Source: Cyclobacteriaceae bacterium
GTDB taxonomy: Bacteria; Bacteroidota; Bacteroidia; Cytophagales; Cyclobacteriaceae
Reading direction: 5' to 3'
Assembly (NCBI GenBank): GCA_029858965.1
Contig: JAOUDZ010000002.1
Location: forward strand, 1-64,000
Length of the DNA: 64,000 nucleotides
Of the stretch, positions 6,973 through 15,651 are shown piece after piece; position 1 is the stretch's first letter; each line of letters begins with the position of its first letter. A program made the translations under genes and the position numbers. A model generated the notes under the pieces. It was given only the letters and a program-made list of their open reading frames with translations, made no database searches and was not told the DNA's origin.

Positions 6973-9900
6973 ATGAGTTCTAACACTTTTGGGAGGCATT
7001 TTGTAAAAGGAGGAATAACCGCTTTATTGCTGCTCTTAACTGCTATGCATAGTAATGCGACCCATTTGAGGGCAGGGGAAATCGTTGCAGTGCGTGAGAA
7101 CTGCAATAGTCTCACTTTCATAATAACAGTAACCGTCTACACGAATACGAAGAACACAACTGTTCTATTCGGCGGTGATCAGGATATCTTGAACTTTGGT
7201 GATGGGGAAACTGTACTTGTACCCGAAACGCCAAATACCATTCGGTTGGACCTGAATCCGGATGGTAGTGTTGCAACGGCTTCTTACACCATAAGTCACA
7301 CGTATTCTGGGAATGGCACCTATGTTATTAGCTATAAAGAGCCCAACAGAAATGAGGGCGTGTTGAACATGGATGCTTCTGTGAATACTACATTTTACCT
7401 GGAAACGGTGGTTACCACGGATCCTTTTTTGGGGTGCAATAATACACCAAGACTCTTGATTCCCCCTATTGATCTGGCGTGTTCTGGAGTTGCCTGGACG
7501 CACAACCCTGGCGCTTTTGATCCTGATGGTGACAGCTTATCTTTTTCACTGCAAGTACCATTCAGCGATAGGAATACCGAGGTAATCAACTACAAAAGTC
7601 CAAATGATCCCAAATTCTATACGGATTTTGGCACGGGTAATGAAGATGGAACTGGTCCTCCAACCTTTTCAATTGATGCGATTACCGGAACAATCACCTG
7701 GGATGCCCCCGGCGCTATTGGAGAATACAATATTGCGTTTCATGTTATAGAATGGAGAAAAAAAGGTGATCGCTGGTACCAAATGGGTTATGTTCGAAGA
7801 GACATGCAAATCATCGTTGATGATTGTGAAAATGATCGTCCCGACTTAATAATACCACCTGATACCTGTGTTGTGGCAGGCACAGTACTGGACGCCACGA
7901 TTTTTGGCATTGACGCCAACAATGACCAAGTTAAAATTGAAGCTTATTCGGAGATCTTTAACTTTCCGCCAGCACAATCCCCGGCAACTTACAGTCCCGT
8001 TCCGGGAGTTGATGATTTTCAGCCTTCGGTTCCACCTGCGGAATTGCAATTTCACTGGGATACAGATTGTATTCATGTAAAAGAACAGCCATATCTGGTT
8101 GTATTTAAGATCACAGATAAACCAGCAAACGGTCCTAAGCTAGTGACTTTCAAAACCTGGTTCATCAAAGTCGTTGGTCCTGCTCCAATTTGGAAAGATG
8201 CGCAGCTGGATTTGTCCAAGCGTCATACTGACCTTGAATGGGATCCGTATTTCTGCCAGGGTGCAGAGAAGATGCAAGTGTGGAGAAAGGTTGATGGTTC
8301 TCCATTTGAGCCTGACAATTGTCAAACAGGTATGCCTGATTATTTGGGTTATGAGCTCATTGATGTCTTAGGAATTAAAGACAGTAATGGTTTGCCAATT
8401 ACGACCTACACGGATACGAATAGCGGAAAAGGGTTGGCCCCTGGTGCTAAATATTGCTATAGGCTGGTTGCCGTCTTCCCACTGCCCAGGGGAGGGGAAA
8501 GCTATGTATCGTTGGATATTTGTATTGGGCCAATTTTGGCAGACGTCCCAATCATAACTCACGTAACAGTGGAGAAAACCGATTTATCTGCCGGCATCAA
8601 TCGAGTAAGTTGGAGAAAGCCGTTCGACGCCAACACCACCCAATTTCCTCCCCCATACCGGTATGAAATTTACAGGGCGATTGGATTTGCGCGCGGAGGG
8701 GACTCAGTAAATATTACACCCCCTGGCAACTTTACCGATACGACCTTCTTAGATCAGAGCATTAACACCACAGATAATGTTTACAACTATAGTATAGCAG
8801 CCTATGCTTCCAACGGGGGATTTTTAGGTACATCGGCCGCCGCATCATCCGTACGGTTGGATGCAAAGTCGCAGGTGAAAAAAATTGAACTTAATTGGAG
8901 CGCATTTGTCCCTTGGTCCAATCAAATTCAGACTTTTCCCAATAAGCATTTGATTTATAGAGGTCCGGAGGGGGCTGTAGAGGCTGATTTGATATTGATC
9001 GACAGCGTGGACGTAAGTAGCGCGGGTTTCATATACCTGGATGAAGGACAATGGAACGGCACACCACTAGTTGACAATGAGGTCTATTGCTACAGAATAA
9101 TGGCAAGAGGAGGCTATGGTAATCCTAGAATTGCTCAGCCGCTAAAGAACTTTTCGCAAATCATTTGTGCGCAACCCGGAGATACTATACCGCCATGCAA
9201 GCTTGAACCCCCAGCGCGAAGTACGCTTGACTTTGTGGACTGTAACGATTATTACGAGAAGTTTTGCGAGAAGGACAATTATAGCAACATAATTTATTGG
9301 AGCAGATCGGAAGATATTGAATGTCGAAGCGATATTAGGGGATACAATGTATACGGTGCCAGCAAGCAGGGAGATGATTTCTCGCTCATCGCAGAAAACG
9401 TAAGAGATACCTTTTACCTGGATAACAACTTGCTATCCTTTGCGCGATGTTATAAGGTTGCGGCAGTAGATCGCTCTGGCAACGTGGGTGAGTTGAGTGA
9501 GGAGATTTGTATTGATAATTGCCCATACTATGAACTACCTAATGTATTCACGCCCAACGATGACAGCTACAACGATACGTTTAGCGCTTACAGTATAAGG
9601 GGTTTTAATTGTGGTGAAGAAGGAGACTGCATTCCAGCCGAACTAAGGATGAAGTGCGCCAGATTTGTACAAACGGTAAAATTTAAAGTGTACAACCGTT
9701 GGGGGCAAGATGTTTACACCTATGATGGTAGAATTGGGAGTGAAGTCAATTCAATCTATATAGACTGGGATGGGAAAGATGATAAAGGAAGCGAATTGGC
9801 CTCCGGTGTCTACTATTTTGTGGCCGAAGTCACTTTTGATTCAGTTGATCCATCAAGCAATACAAAAAAAATCAAAGGATGGGTTCACTTGGTTCGATAA
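6973..9900 (+). CDS. Large secreted protein with gliding-motility/T9SS type B C-terminal domain
   Basis: A 975-residue protein. It has an N-terminal signal sequence (basic start, hydrophobic core about residues 14-24, probable cleavage after SNA near 29). The middle consists of several beta-sandwich-like segments: an Ig/cadherin-like region with LACSGVAWTHNPGAFDPDGD near 165, and fibronectin-like repeats from about 400 to 830 each ending in Y-C-Y-R-(L/I) patterns. The C-terminus (about 855-975) has YELPNVFTPNDDSYND, VYNRWGQDVYTYDG and ASGVYYFVAEV, the hallmarks of the CHU_C/gliding-associated domain that directs export by the type IX system. It is expected on the cell surface or released. Adhesion is a reasonable guess; no enzyme domain is visible. 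Confidence 0.92.
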   Translation: MSSNTFGRHFVKGGITALLLLLTAMHSNATHLRAGEIVAVRENCNSLTFIITVTVYTNTKNTTVLFGGDQDILNFGDGETVLVPETPNTIRLDLNPDGSVATASYTISHTYSGNGTYVISYKEPNRNEGVLNMDASVNTTFYLETVVTTDPFLGCNNTPRLLIPPIDLACSGVAWTHNPGAFDPDGDSLSFSLQVPFSDRNTEVINYKSPNDPKFYTDFGTGNEDGTGPPTFSIDAITGTITWDAPGAIGEYNIAFHVIEWRKKGDRWYQMGYVRRDMQIIVDDCENDRPDLIIPPDTCVVAGTVLDATIFGIDANNDQVKIEAYSEIFNFPPAQSPATYSPVPGVDDFQPSVPPAELQFHWDTDCIHVKEQPYLVVFKITDKPANGPKLVTFKTWFIKVVGPAPIWKDAQLDLSKRHTDLEWDPYFCQGAEKMQVWRKVDGSPFEPDNCQTGMPDYLGYELIDVLGIKDSNGLPITTYTDTNSGKGLAPGAKYCYRLVAVFPLPRGGESYVSLDICIGPILADVPIITHVTVEKTDLSAGINRVSWRKPFDANTTQFPPPYRYEIYRAIGFARGGDSVNITPPGNFTDTTFLDQSINTTDNVYNYSIAAYASNGGFLGTSAAASSVRLDAKSQVKKIELNWSAFVPWSNQIQTFPNKHLIYRGPEGAVEADLILIDSVDVSSAGFIYLDEGQWNGTPLVDNEVYCYRIMARGGYGNPRIAQPLKNFSQIICAQPGDTIPPCKLEPPARSTLDFVDCNDYYEKFCEKDNYSNIIYWSRSEDIECRSDIRGYNVYGASKQGDDFSLIAENVRDTFYLDNNLLSFARCYKVAAVDRSGNVGELSEEICIDNCPYYELPNVFTPNDDSYNDTFSAYSIRGFNCGEEGDCIPAELRMKCARFVQTVKFKVYNRWGQDVYTYDGRIGSEVNSIYIDWDGKDDKGSELASGVYYFVAEVTFDSVDPSSNTKKIKGWVHLVR

Positions 9901-10310
9901 ATGCCAGTGTTAGAATTCTTGTCCTATTTGATGGTGTCTGCAACCTTTGCAATGGAGCAGTACAATTCATTATCAAGCGGGACCCTGAATCAAAATTCAG
10001 GTTTGCTTCCCTCCAATCAGACTTTGGTAAATCGCAACTTGCAAAGTTTGGTTTTGAGGCCACTGCCCTCGAAACTATTGTTGTAGTTGAGAATGACACT
10101 ATTTTCCAACGCAGTGAGGCGGTTTTGAGAATAACCAGCCATCTAAGCAGCATCTGGCCAATTTTCACCATATTCAAGTTTGTTCCCCACGTTATTCGTG
10201 ATGGCATCTATAACATCATTGCAGCATACCGCTACAAGATATTTGGCAGGAATGAAAAATGTATGATCCCCGCGCCAGGGTTAAAGAACAGATTCTTGGA
10301 TGCCAAGTAA
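9879..10310 (+). CDS. Thiol-disulfide oxidoreductase of the DCC family (DUF393)
   Basis: A 143-residue protein with the family-defining motif LFDGVCNLCNGAVQF (about residues 16-30), in which DxxCxxC gives the family its name. The rest (FIIKRDPESKFRFASLQSD, then VVENDTIFQRSEAVLRI) matches the thioredoxin-like DCC fold. It is thought to act in thiol/disulfide exchange, but substrates are not established. The ATG at 9879 lies 22 bp inside the end of the T9SS gene, suggesting translational coupling. The first dozen residues are unusual for the family, so translation could begin slightly later at a non-ATG codon. Confidence 0.88.
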   Translation: MGSLGSINASVRILVLFDGVCNLCNGAVQFIIKRDPESKFRFASLQSDFGKSQLAKFGFEATALETIVVVENDTIFQRSEAVLRITSHLSSIWPIFTIFKFVPHVIRDGIYNIIAAYRYKIFGRNEKCMIPAPGLKNRFLDAK

Positions 10311-10328
10311 GGGCGTGTTTGGGTTCCG

Positions 10329-10365
10329 CAGGCGTCAGTATACTTTGCTGAAGCCTGGACTTTTT
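10329..10365 (+). terminator. Possible intrinsic terminator after the DCC gene
   Basis: CAGGC (10329-10333) pairs with GCCTG (10353-10357), with an inner CAG/CTG stem across a small internal loop. A T5 tract at 10361-10365 follows. The hairpin is imperfect and the T tract is offset by three bases. It separates the DCC gene from fabD. Confidence 0.4.
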
Positions 10366-10414
10366 ACTTTCATCCATTGTCATTAAACTTGGAGCTCAAT
10401 AGAGCTGAGCAACT

Positions 10415-11287
10415 ATGAAAGCGTATGTTTTTCCAGGTCAAGGAGCCCAGTTTACGGGTATGGGTAAAGACCTCTATGATGCAAGTCCTCTTGCCAAGAA
10501 TTTGTTCGATCATGCGAATGATATTCTCGGATTTGACTTAACTCGAATAATGTTCCTTGGCACTGCGGATGAACAGAAGGAAACGAAGGTTACTCAACCA
10601 GCTATTTTTTTGCACTCTGTTGCTGCCGCACTTGCTGAAAGCTCTTTTTCACCCGATATGGTAGCAGGACATTCTTTGGGGGAATTTTCCGCCCTTGTTG
10701 CCAGTAAAGCACTCTCATTTGAGGATGGCTTGCTTCTGGTTGCAAAAAGGGCGCTTGCCATGCAGCATGCCTGCGAAATCAACCCCTCAACAATGGCCGC
10801 CATTATAGGACTAGACGATAAAGTCGTTGAGGATATTTGTGCGGCCATAGATGAAGTGGTTGTTCCTGCGAATTATAATTGCCCCGGACAACTGGTAATT
10901 TCAGGGTCCATGAAGGGGATTGAGATTGCTTGCGATCGACTGAAGTCAGCCGGAGCAAGACGGGCAATGCCATTGCAGGTGGGGGGTGCATTTCATTCGC
11001 CATTGATGGAACCGGCACGATCTGAACTGGCTGCTGCAATTGAAAGTACTACTTTCAACGAGCCGGTCTGCCCCATTTATCAAAACGTAAATTCAGTTCC
11101 TGCTGTGGATGTTAGTGTAATCAAGGAGAATCTTATTGCGCAATTAACCAGCCCTGTGAGATGGACACAGTCTGTACAAAATATGGTGAAGGATGGAGCC
11201 AGGGTTTTTGTTGAATGCGGCCCCGGAAAAGTTTTACAAGGGTTGGTGAAAAAAATAGACGCCAATGTTGACGTGATGAGCTTGTAG
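10415..11287 (+). CDS. fabD: Malonyl-CoA:ACP transacylase
   Basis: FabD loads malonyl units onto acyl carrier protein for fatty acid synthesis, and would supply malonyl-ACP to the pigment cluster, which contains no acyltransferase of this type. The 290-residue product has FPGQGAQFTGMGKDL at the N-terminus, the nucleophile elbow GHSLGEFSAL (Ser about residue 86), QPAIFLHSVA, and the catalytic His in GGAFHSPLMEPA (about residue 195). Length and motif order match FabD proteins. It appears monocistronic, followed by the convergent folK gene. Confidence 0.97.
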   Translation: MKAYVFPGQGAQFTGMGKDLYDASPLAKNLFDHANDILGFDLTRIMFLGTADEQKETKVTQPAIFLHSVAAALAESSFSPDMVAGHSLGEFSALVASKALSFEDGLLLVAKRALAMQHACEINPSTMAAIIGLDDKVVEDICAAIDEVVVPANYNCPGQLVISGSMKGIEIACDRLKSAGARRAMPLQVGGAFHSPLMEPARSELAAAIESTTFNEPVCPIYQNVNSVPAVDVSVIKENLIAQLTSPVRWTQSVQNMVKDGARVFVECGPGKVLQGLVKKIDANVDVMSL

Positions 11288-11352
11288 ATTCCTTTGATGG
11301 ATCATTTGCATATAATGCAGCTGGACATCGGTAGTTTAAAGACAGATATGGT

Positions 11353-11853
11353 CTACTGTTGACTAGAATCTGTAATCATTTCTACACGAAGTTGATCAGG
11401 GCATTCAGCCAGTAATTTACTTATTTGTTTTGCGAATATTGGGTGCTTAAACATTGGGGCAATTTCGTTTAACGGTGTAAGTGCAAATCTCCTCATTGCG
11501 AGTTGAGGGTGAGGAATCGAGAGTCGTTCAGTTTCAATTGTCTCTTCTCCATAGAAAAGAATATCAATGTCTATTATTCTAGCACCCCATTTTTCGATTC
11601 GTTTGCGGCCCATACTTTCCTCAATGCCCAATAATTCATCCATAACCTTTTGAGGACAAAGGGATGTTTCAATCTCAATAACTTGGTTGTAGAATGACGG
11701 TTGATCGCTTTTTCCCCAGGCAGCCGTTTCATAGACTGAGGATACTTTGTTAATCCAACCAATTTTTGGATGGATGGCATGTTGTGCTGCAGCCAGATTT
11801 TTATGCCGGTCGCCCATATTTGTGCCTAGCAAAAGAAAAACAGTGGTCTTCAT
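11353..11853 (-). CDS. folK: 2-amino-4-hydroxy-6-hydroxymethyldihydropteridine pyrophosphokinase
   Basis: FolK transfers pyrophosphate from ATP to hydroxymethyl-dihydropterin in folate synthesis. The 166-residue protein shows the family blocks LLLGTNMGDRHKNL (residues 6-19), VYETAAWGKSDQPSFYNQV, the pterin/ATP site GARIIDIDILFYG (about 91-103) and IPHPQLAMRRFALTPLNEIAP (about 112-132). All the aspartates expected to hold Mg are present in DIDIL. It is convergent with fabD and divergent from sppA. Confidence 0.96.
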   Translation of the reverse strand: MKTTVFLLLGTNMGDRHKNLAAAQHAIHPKIGWINKVSSVYETAAWGKSDQPSFYNQVIEIETSLCPQKVMDELLGIEESMGRKRIEKWGARIIDIDILFYGEETIETERLSIPHPQLAMRRFALTPLNEIAPMFKHPIFAKQISKLLAECPDQLRVEMITDSSQQ

Positions 11854-11904
11854 AAAGGAGTCGCGCCATTACAAACATACTTTTTTATTCGAACCAGTAT
11901 TGCG

Positions 11905-11912
11905 TACTTTTG
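11905..11912 (+). promoter_or_regulatory. Candidate -7 element for sppA
   Basis: TACTTTTG is a perfect TANNTTTG match ending 18 bp before the sppA ATG at 11931. A clear TTG -33 element at 17-20 bp spacing is missing, so transcription would start very near the start codon if this is used. Confidence 0.4.
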
Positions 11913-11930
11913 AAACTTAAATTAGTACAC

Positions 11931-13691
11931 ATGAATTTTGTAAAGGGTTTCCTGACGTCCTGCCTTGGGGCATTTGCGGCGATGGCTCTGGTTTTATTGA
12001 GCATTGTTGTGTTAATCTCAATGTCGGGCGAAGAAGAGATTATGGTGAAGGATAATTCCGTGTTGATGCTGGATTTAGATGTCCCTATTTTGGAAATAGA
12101 GAAGGAAGATCCGTTTTCAGGCCTCTCACTTTTTGGAGCTAGTTCACGAAAGCCAATTGGGTTAGCGCAGCTTCGCCAATGCATCGCGAAGGCCAAGACA
12201 GATCCCAAGATCAAAGGGATCTACTTGTCAATTAGTTATCCGATGACGGGCTTTACAGTTATCGAAGAAATAAGGGAATCGCTAATTAGTTTTAGAGAAG
12301 ACGGCAAATGGGTGGTAGCATACAGCGAAGTAATGTCGGAAGGAGCTTACTATCTGGCATCTGCGGCTGATAAAGTTTACCTGAACCCGGAAGGTGAAAT
12401 TGAGTTTAATGGTCTTGCTGTTGAAGTTAGTTTCTTCAAGAGGCTGTTTGATAAACTTGAAATCAAGCCAGAGGTTTTTCGCGTTGGCGAATTCAAAAGT
12501 GCAGTTGAGCCTTTTTTGTTAGAAAAAATGAGCGATTCAAACAGGCTTCAGTTGACAGAGATGATCGGGTCGATCTACGATTATGTGCTAACTAAGATTT
12601 CAGAGTCAAGAAATATTCCTAAAGCAGAGTTGAAAGATATATCAGACAAGATGTTGGTCCGTAATGCTGGATTGGCAGAAGAGTATGGCTTGGTTGACTC
12701 GTTGCTCTATGATGATCAAGTGCAAAATGAATTGAAACAACGCATTGGCCTGGCGGAAGATAAGCACGTGGAATTCGTTAAGTATAGTAAGTATAAGCGT
12801 AGTTTCTCCACTTACTCGAAATCCGACAATGAAGTTGCTGTCATTGTTGCGGAAGGAACTATTTTACCGGGCAAGGCAAATCCAGGACGATCAATAATTG
12901 GATCTGAATCATTCATAGGAGAACTTCGCAAACTCAGGGAAAACGAAAGAATAAAAGCAGTGGTAATCCGGATTAACTCTCCTGGGGGTAGTTCTTTGGC
13001 GTCTGACGTCATATGGAGAGAAATCAGAAATACGGCGAATGTGAAGCCGGTGATTGCTTCAATGTCGGATTATGCTGCTTCAGGCGGATACTATATGGCA
13101 ATGGGATGCGATACAATAGTTGCGCAACCACATACGATAACAGGATCAATCGGGGTCTTTAGCATCCTTTATGATGCCAGTGGTTTCTTAGGGAATAAAA
13201 TCGGAATTACTTCTGAAGAGCTGAAGACGGGGGAAATTGGTGAATTAATTACCATCAGCCGTCCATTGAGTGATAGCGAAAAGGCGATCTGGCAAAAGAG
13301 GACAGAAGAGGTGTACGAAACTTTTACGCAGAAGGCTGCAGAGGGAAGAAGGATGTCAGTAGAAAATATTAAAAAGGTGGCTTCGGGCAGAGTTTGGACA
13401 GGGGTTCAGGCAAAGGAAAGAGGACTTGTAGACATTTTGGGCAGCTTTGACGACGCTGTTCATATCGCAGCTGAAACGGCAGGTGTAGCGGATGATTTCA
13501 AAGTGCGTTTCTATCCTCAATACAAGCCATCAATTTTTGAACAACTCGTAGATCAGTTTGATGAGGAGGCTCAGTTAAGCAAGATAAAAGCGCAGTTGGG
13601 GGACAATTTCTATTTTTATCAACAATGGGAGAGGGTTAAATCATACCATGGAACGCAAGCACGGATGCCATTCGAAATGAAGATTCAGTAA
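11931..13691 (+). CDS. sppA: Signal peptide peptidase SppA, 67-kDa type
   Basis: A 586-residue tandem-domain membrane protease that degrades cleaved signal peptides at the inner membrane. A single N-terminal helix (about residues 12-31) anchors it. The general-base Lys is in FRVGEFKSAVEPF (Lys about 189) and the nucleophile Ser in SDYAASGGYYMAM (Ser about 384). The second-domain blocks RINSPGGSSLASD and GSIGVF are also present, so the Ser/Lys dyad is complete. The ATG at 11931 was chosen over an in-frame codon seven residues upstream because it starts the hydrophobic anchor directly and lies just behind a TANNTTTG element. Confidence 0.95.
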   Translation: MNFVKGFLTSCLGAFAAMALVLLSIVVLISMSGEEEIMVKDNSVLMLDLDVPILEIEKEDPFSGLSLFGASSRKPIGLAQLRQCIAKAKTDPKIKGIYLSISYPMTGFTVIEEIRESLISFREDGKWVVAYSEVMSEGAYYLASAADKVYLNPEGEIEFNGLAVEVSFFKRLFDKLEIKPEVFRVGEFKSAVEPFLLEKMSDSNRLQLTEMIGSIYDYVLTKISESRNIPKAELKDISDKMLVRNAGLAEEYGLVDSLLYDDQVQNELKQRIGLAEDKHVEFVKYSKYKRSFSTYSKSDNEVAVIVAEGTILPGKANPGRSIIGSESFIGELRKLRENERIKAVVIRINSPGGSSLASDVIWREIRNTANVKPVIASMSDYAASGGYYMAMGCDTIVAQPHTITGSIGVFSILYDASGFLGNKIGITSEELKTGEIGELITISRPLSDSEKAIWQKRTEEVYETFTQKAAEGRRMSVENIKKVASGRVWTGVQAKERGLVDILGSFDDAVHIAAETAGVADDFKVRFYPQYKPSIFEQLVDQFDEEAQLSKIKAQLGDNFYFYQQWERVKSYHGTQARMPFEMKIQ

Positions 13692-13720
13692 CCGGCGAAC
13701 AAATTTAATCACGCTTTAAC

Positions 13721-14704
13721 ATGATACCGATCAGAAATAATTGGACACGAGAAGAGATTACTTCAATATACAATCAACCTATTCTTCAGCTGATATATCA
13801 GGCAGCAACCGTCCACCGCGAATTCCATGATCCACAAGAAGTACAAGTGTGCACACTACTCTCCGTGAAAACAGGGGGATGTCCTGAAGATTGCGCATAC
13901 TGTCCTCAGGCTGCACGGTACCACACTAACGTGAAGGTCGAAAAGCTTATGGAAGTTGGTGAAGTATTAAAAAAGGCAGTAGAAGCGAAGGCAGCTGGAA
14001 GCACAAGGTTCTGTATGGGAGCGGCATGGCGTGAAGTCCGCGATAACCGTGACTTTGAGAATGTTATCGAAATGGTAAAGGGTGTGAGCTTGATTGGTAT
14101 GGAGGTATGTTGCACGTTAGGCATGCTTACCCCAGACCAGGCTCAGAAACTTAAAGCGGCAGGACTATATGCTTACAATCATAACCTGGATACTAGCGAG
14201 GCGTATTATGATGATATAATTACAACGCGGACATATGCCGATAGGCTTGATACTTTGCGAAGCGTACGTCAAGCAAAGATATCCGTATGTTCTGGTGGTA
14301 TTATTGGACTGGGGGAACGGGAAGAAGATCGTATTGGCATGCTACTTACGTTGTCAACGCTGCAGGAGCACCCGGAGTCCGTTCCGGTGAATGCGCTAGT
14401 GCCAGTGCCGGGTACACCGCTTGAAGACCAGCCTAAAGTATCCATTTGGGAAATGATCAGGATGATTGCAACTGCACGAATCATTATGCCCAGGACAATG
14501 GTGCGTCTTTCTGCAGGTCGCATACGCATGAACATTGAAGAACAGGCCTTGTGCTTTTTGGCGGGAGCGAATAGTATTTTTGCGGGAGACAAGCTACTAA
14601 CGACTCCAAACCCGGGATATTTAAAGGATAAAACGTTGTTTCAGACTTTGGAAATAAAGCCACGGCCGGCCTTCAAGAACTCCGAAAAGGCTGAATTTGA
14701 GTGA
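13721..14704 (+). CDS. bioB: Biotin synthase
   Basis: BioB is the radical-SAM enzyme that inserts sulfur into dethiobiotin. The 327-residue product carries the CxxxCxxC cluster motif in [13 protein letters not shown] (Cys 54, 58, 61). It also has the downstream conserved blocks [50 protein letters not shown] and [10 protein letters not shown], which include ligands for the second 2Fe-2S cluster. The gene starts 29 bp after sppA and may be co-transcribed with it. No other biotin gene is nearby. Confidence 0.97.
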   Translation: MIPIRNNWTREEITSIYNQPILQLIYQAATVHREFHDPQEVQVCTLLSVKTGGCPEDCAYCPQAARYHTNVKVEKLMEVGEVLKKAVEAKAAGSTRFCMGAAWREVRDNRDFENVIEMVKGVSLIGMEVCCTLGMLTPDQAQKLKAAGLYAYNHNLDTSEAYYDDIITTRTYADRLDTLRSVRQAKISVCSGGIIGLGEREEDRIGMLLTLSTLQEHPESVPVNALVPVPGTPLEDQPKVSIWEMIRMIATARIIMPRTMVRLSAGRIRMNIEEQALCFLAGANSIFAGDKLLTTPNPGYLKDKTLFQTLEIKPRPAFKNSEKAEFE

Positions 14705-15202
14705 TTTTTTGATGTAATGTTTGTGAAACTTTTTGAACAAAACAATAACAATGACACCATTGCGGGGCCGCTATTACACGGGGCGATATCTAAAATTTGG
14801 TTTTATGGGTACCAGTCTTTGTCCAACTCATAGAGATTAATGCCAGTTAGGAGGCAAAATTCGCCACCTTAACGACTATAGACTTTGGTAACCTGCATAA
14901 TTCACCTTTTAATATGCTTTTTTAGTGACAGATATGTTTATGTGGTCAAATTAAATATATGTTTCCTCACTCTTTTGGAGCTTTGAATTGTCTAACATTA
15001 ATACATTAGCCTTAGTCTTAGACGTTGTCTGACAATTGCTTGAGAGCGTATAACGCAAAAGGCAACCAAAAATAATTTAATGTCAGACATTCAAACGGTC
15101 TCGAAGCCTGGTATAGATAAATCCGGGACGCAACCGCTGAATTGTTCAATGTTTATTGAGGGAATGAAAACAATAAGGTCAATGGATTGTCAGCACATCA
15201 AC
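14705..15202. other. Intergenic region, about 500 bp
   Basis: No gene is supported. The sequence is AT-rich with many stops in all frames. A short imperfect hairpin surrounds GGCAAAATTCGCC near 14855. The region separates bioB from the small minus-strand peptide genes. Confidence 0.5.
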
Positions 15203-15364
15203 TTATTTTTCCTCCAGGGCAAATCCGCCAGCTGGTGCGTTAGTGGACAAGTCTTGTGTTGAAGTGAGTACTTCCTTTTTCTCTACTTGAGAGTTAGAAG
15301 CGAAAGTAAACGACAGTGTTACAAGTCCGGCACCGGCGATTAAAAGGATTATTTTCGATTTCAT
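15203..15364 (-). CDS. Tiny exported peptide (53 aa)
   Basis: A 53-residue reading frame beginning MKSKIILLIAGAGLVTLSF, a textbook signal peptide (basic n-region, hydrophobic core, likely cleavage after FTFA near residue 22). It leaves a mature segment of about 30 residues rich in S, T, E and K, ending APAGGFALEEK. No family is recognised. Its leader shares with the next small gene the pattern TTCAAAAA, 12 bases, TAATACTATGAAA. Together with the similar size and layout this argues that both are real and related. It is the downstream member of the pair. Confidence 0.6.
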   Translation of the reverse strand: MKSKIILLIAGAGLVTLSFTFASNSQVEKKEVLTSTQDLSTNAPAGGFALEEK

Positions 15365-15409
15365 AGTATTATTAATTAAGTATTTTTTGAAGAGTCATTA
15401 AACATTAAA

Positions 15410-15538
15410 CTATTTTGGGTCCATCCCAGACCCGCCGCCATTAAACTCAGTACTTGGAGTTACTTCTTCTTCAGTACAGGAAGTAATAGCTGCCGAGGCA
15501 ACAAAGGAAAACAAGAGGATGTAAATAATTTTTTTCAT
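15410..15538 (-). CDS. Tiny probable lipoprotein (42 aa)
   Basis: A 42-residue frame starting MKKIIYILLFSFVASAAITSC. It has a signal sequence followed by a plausible lipobox (ITSC, Cys 21), then a 21-residue acidic and glycine-rich tail (EEEVTPSTEFNGGGSGMDPK). The ATG at 15538 was preferred over an upstream in-frame start because it begins the signal peptide. It is divergent from the TPR sensor kinase, 113 bp away. Its leader matches that of the 53-residue peptide gene. Function unknown. Confidence 0.6.
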   Translation of the reverse strand: MKKIIYILLFSFVASAAITSCTEEEVTPSTEFNGGGSGMDPK

Positions 15539-15651
15539 AGTATTAGGAGGTTTTAGATTTTTGAAATGGAATTCTTTAGAACTAAATTGATAATTCAAAG
15601 TTGGCGCATTGTTTATGATTTTTTCACGCAACAAAATTTTGGAAATTACCC

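Noticed and set aside
15080-15262. 60-codon plus-strand frame opposite the 53-residue peptide
   Set aside because: The minus-strand frame has a clear signal peptide and a leader shared with its neighbour. The plus-strand frame has neither and no recognisable features.
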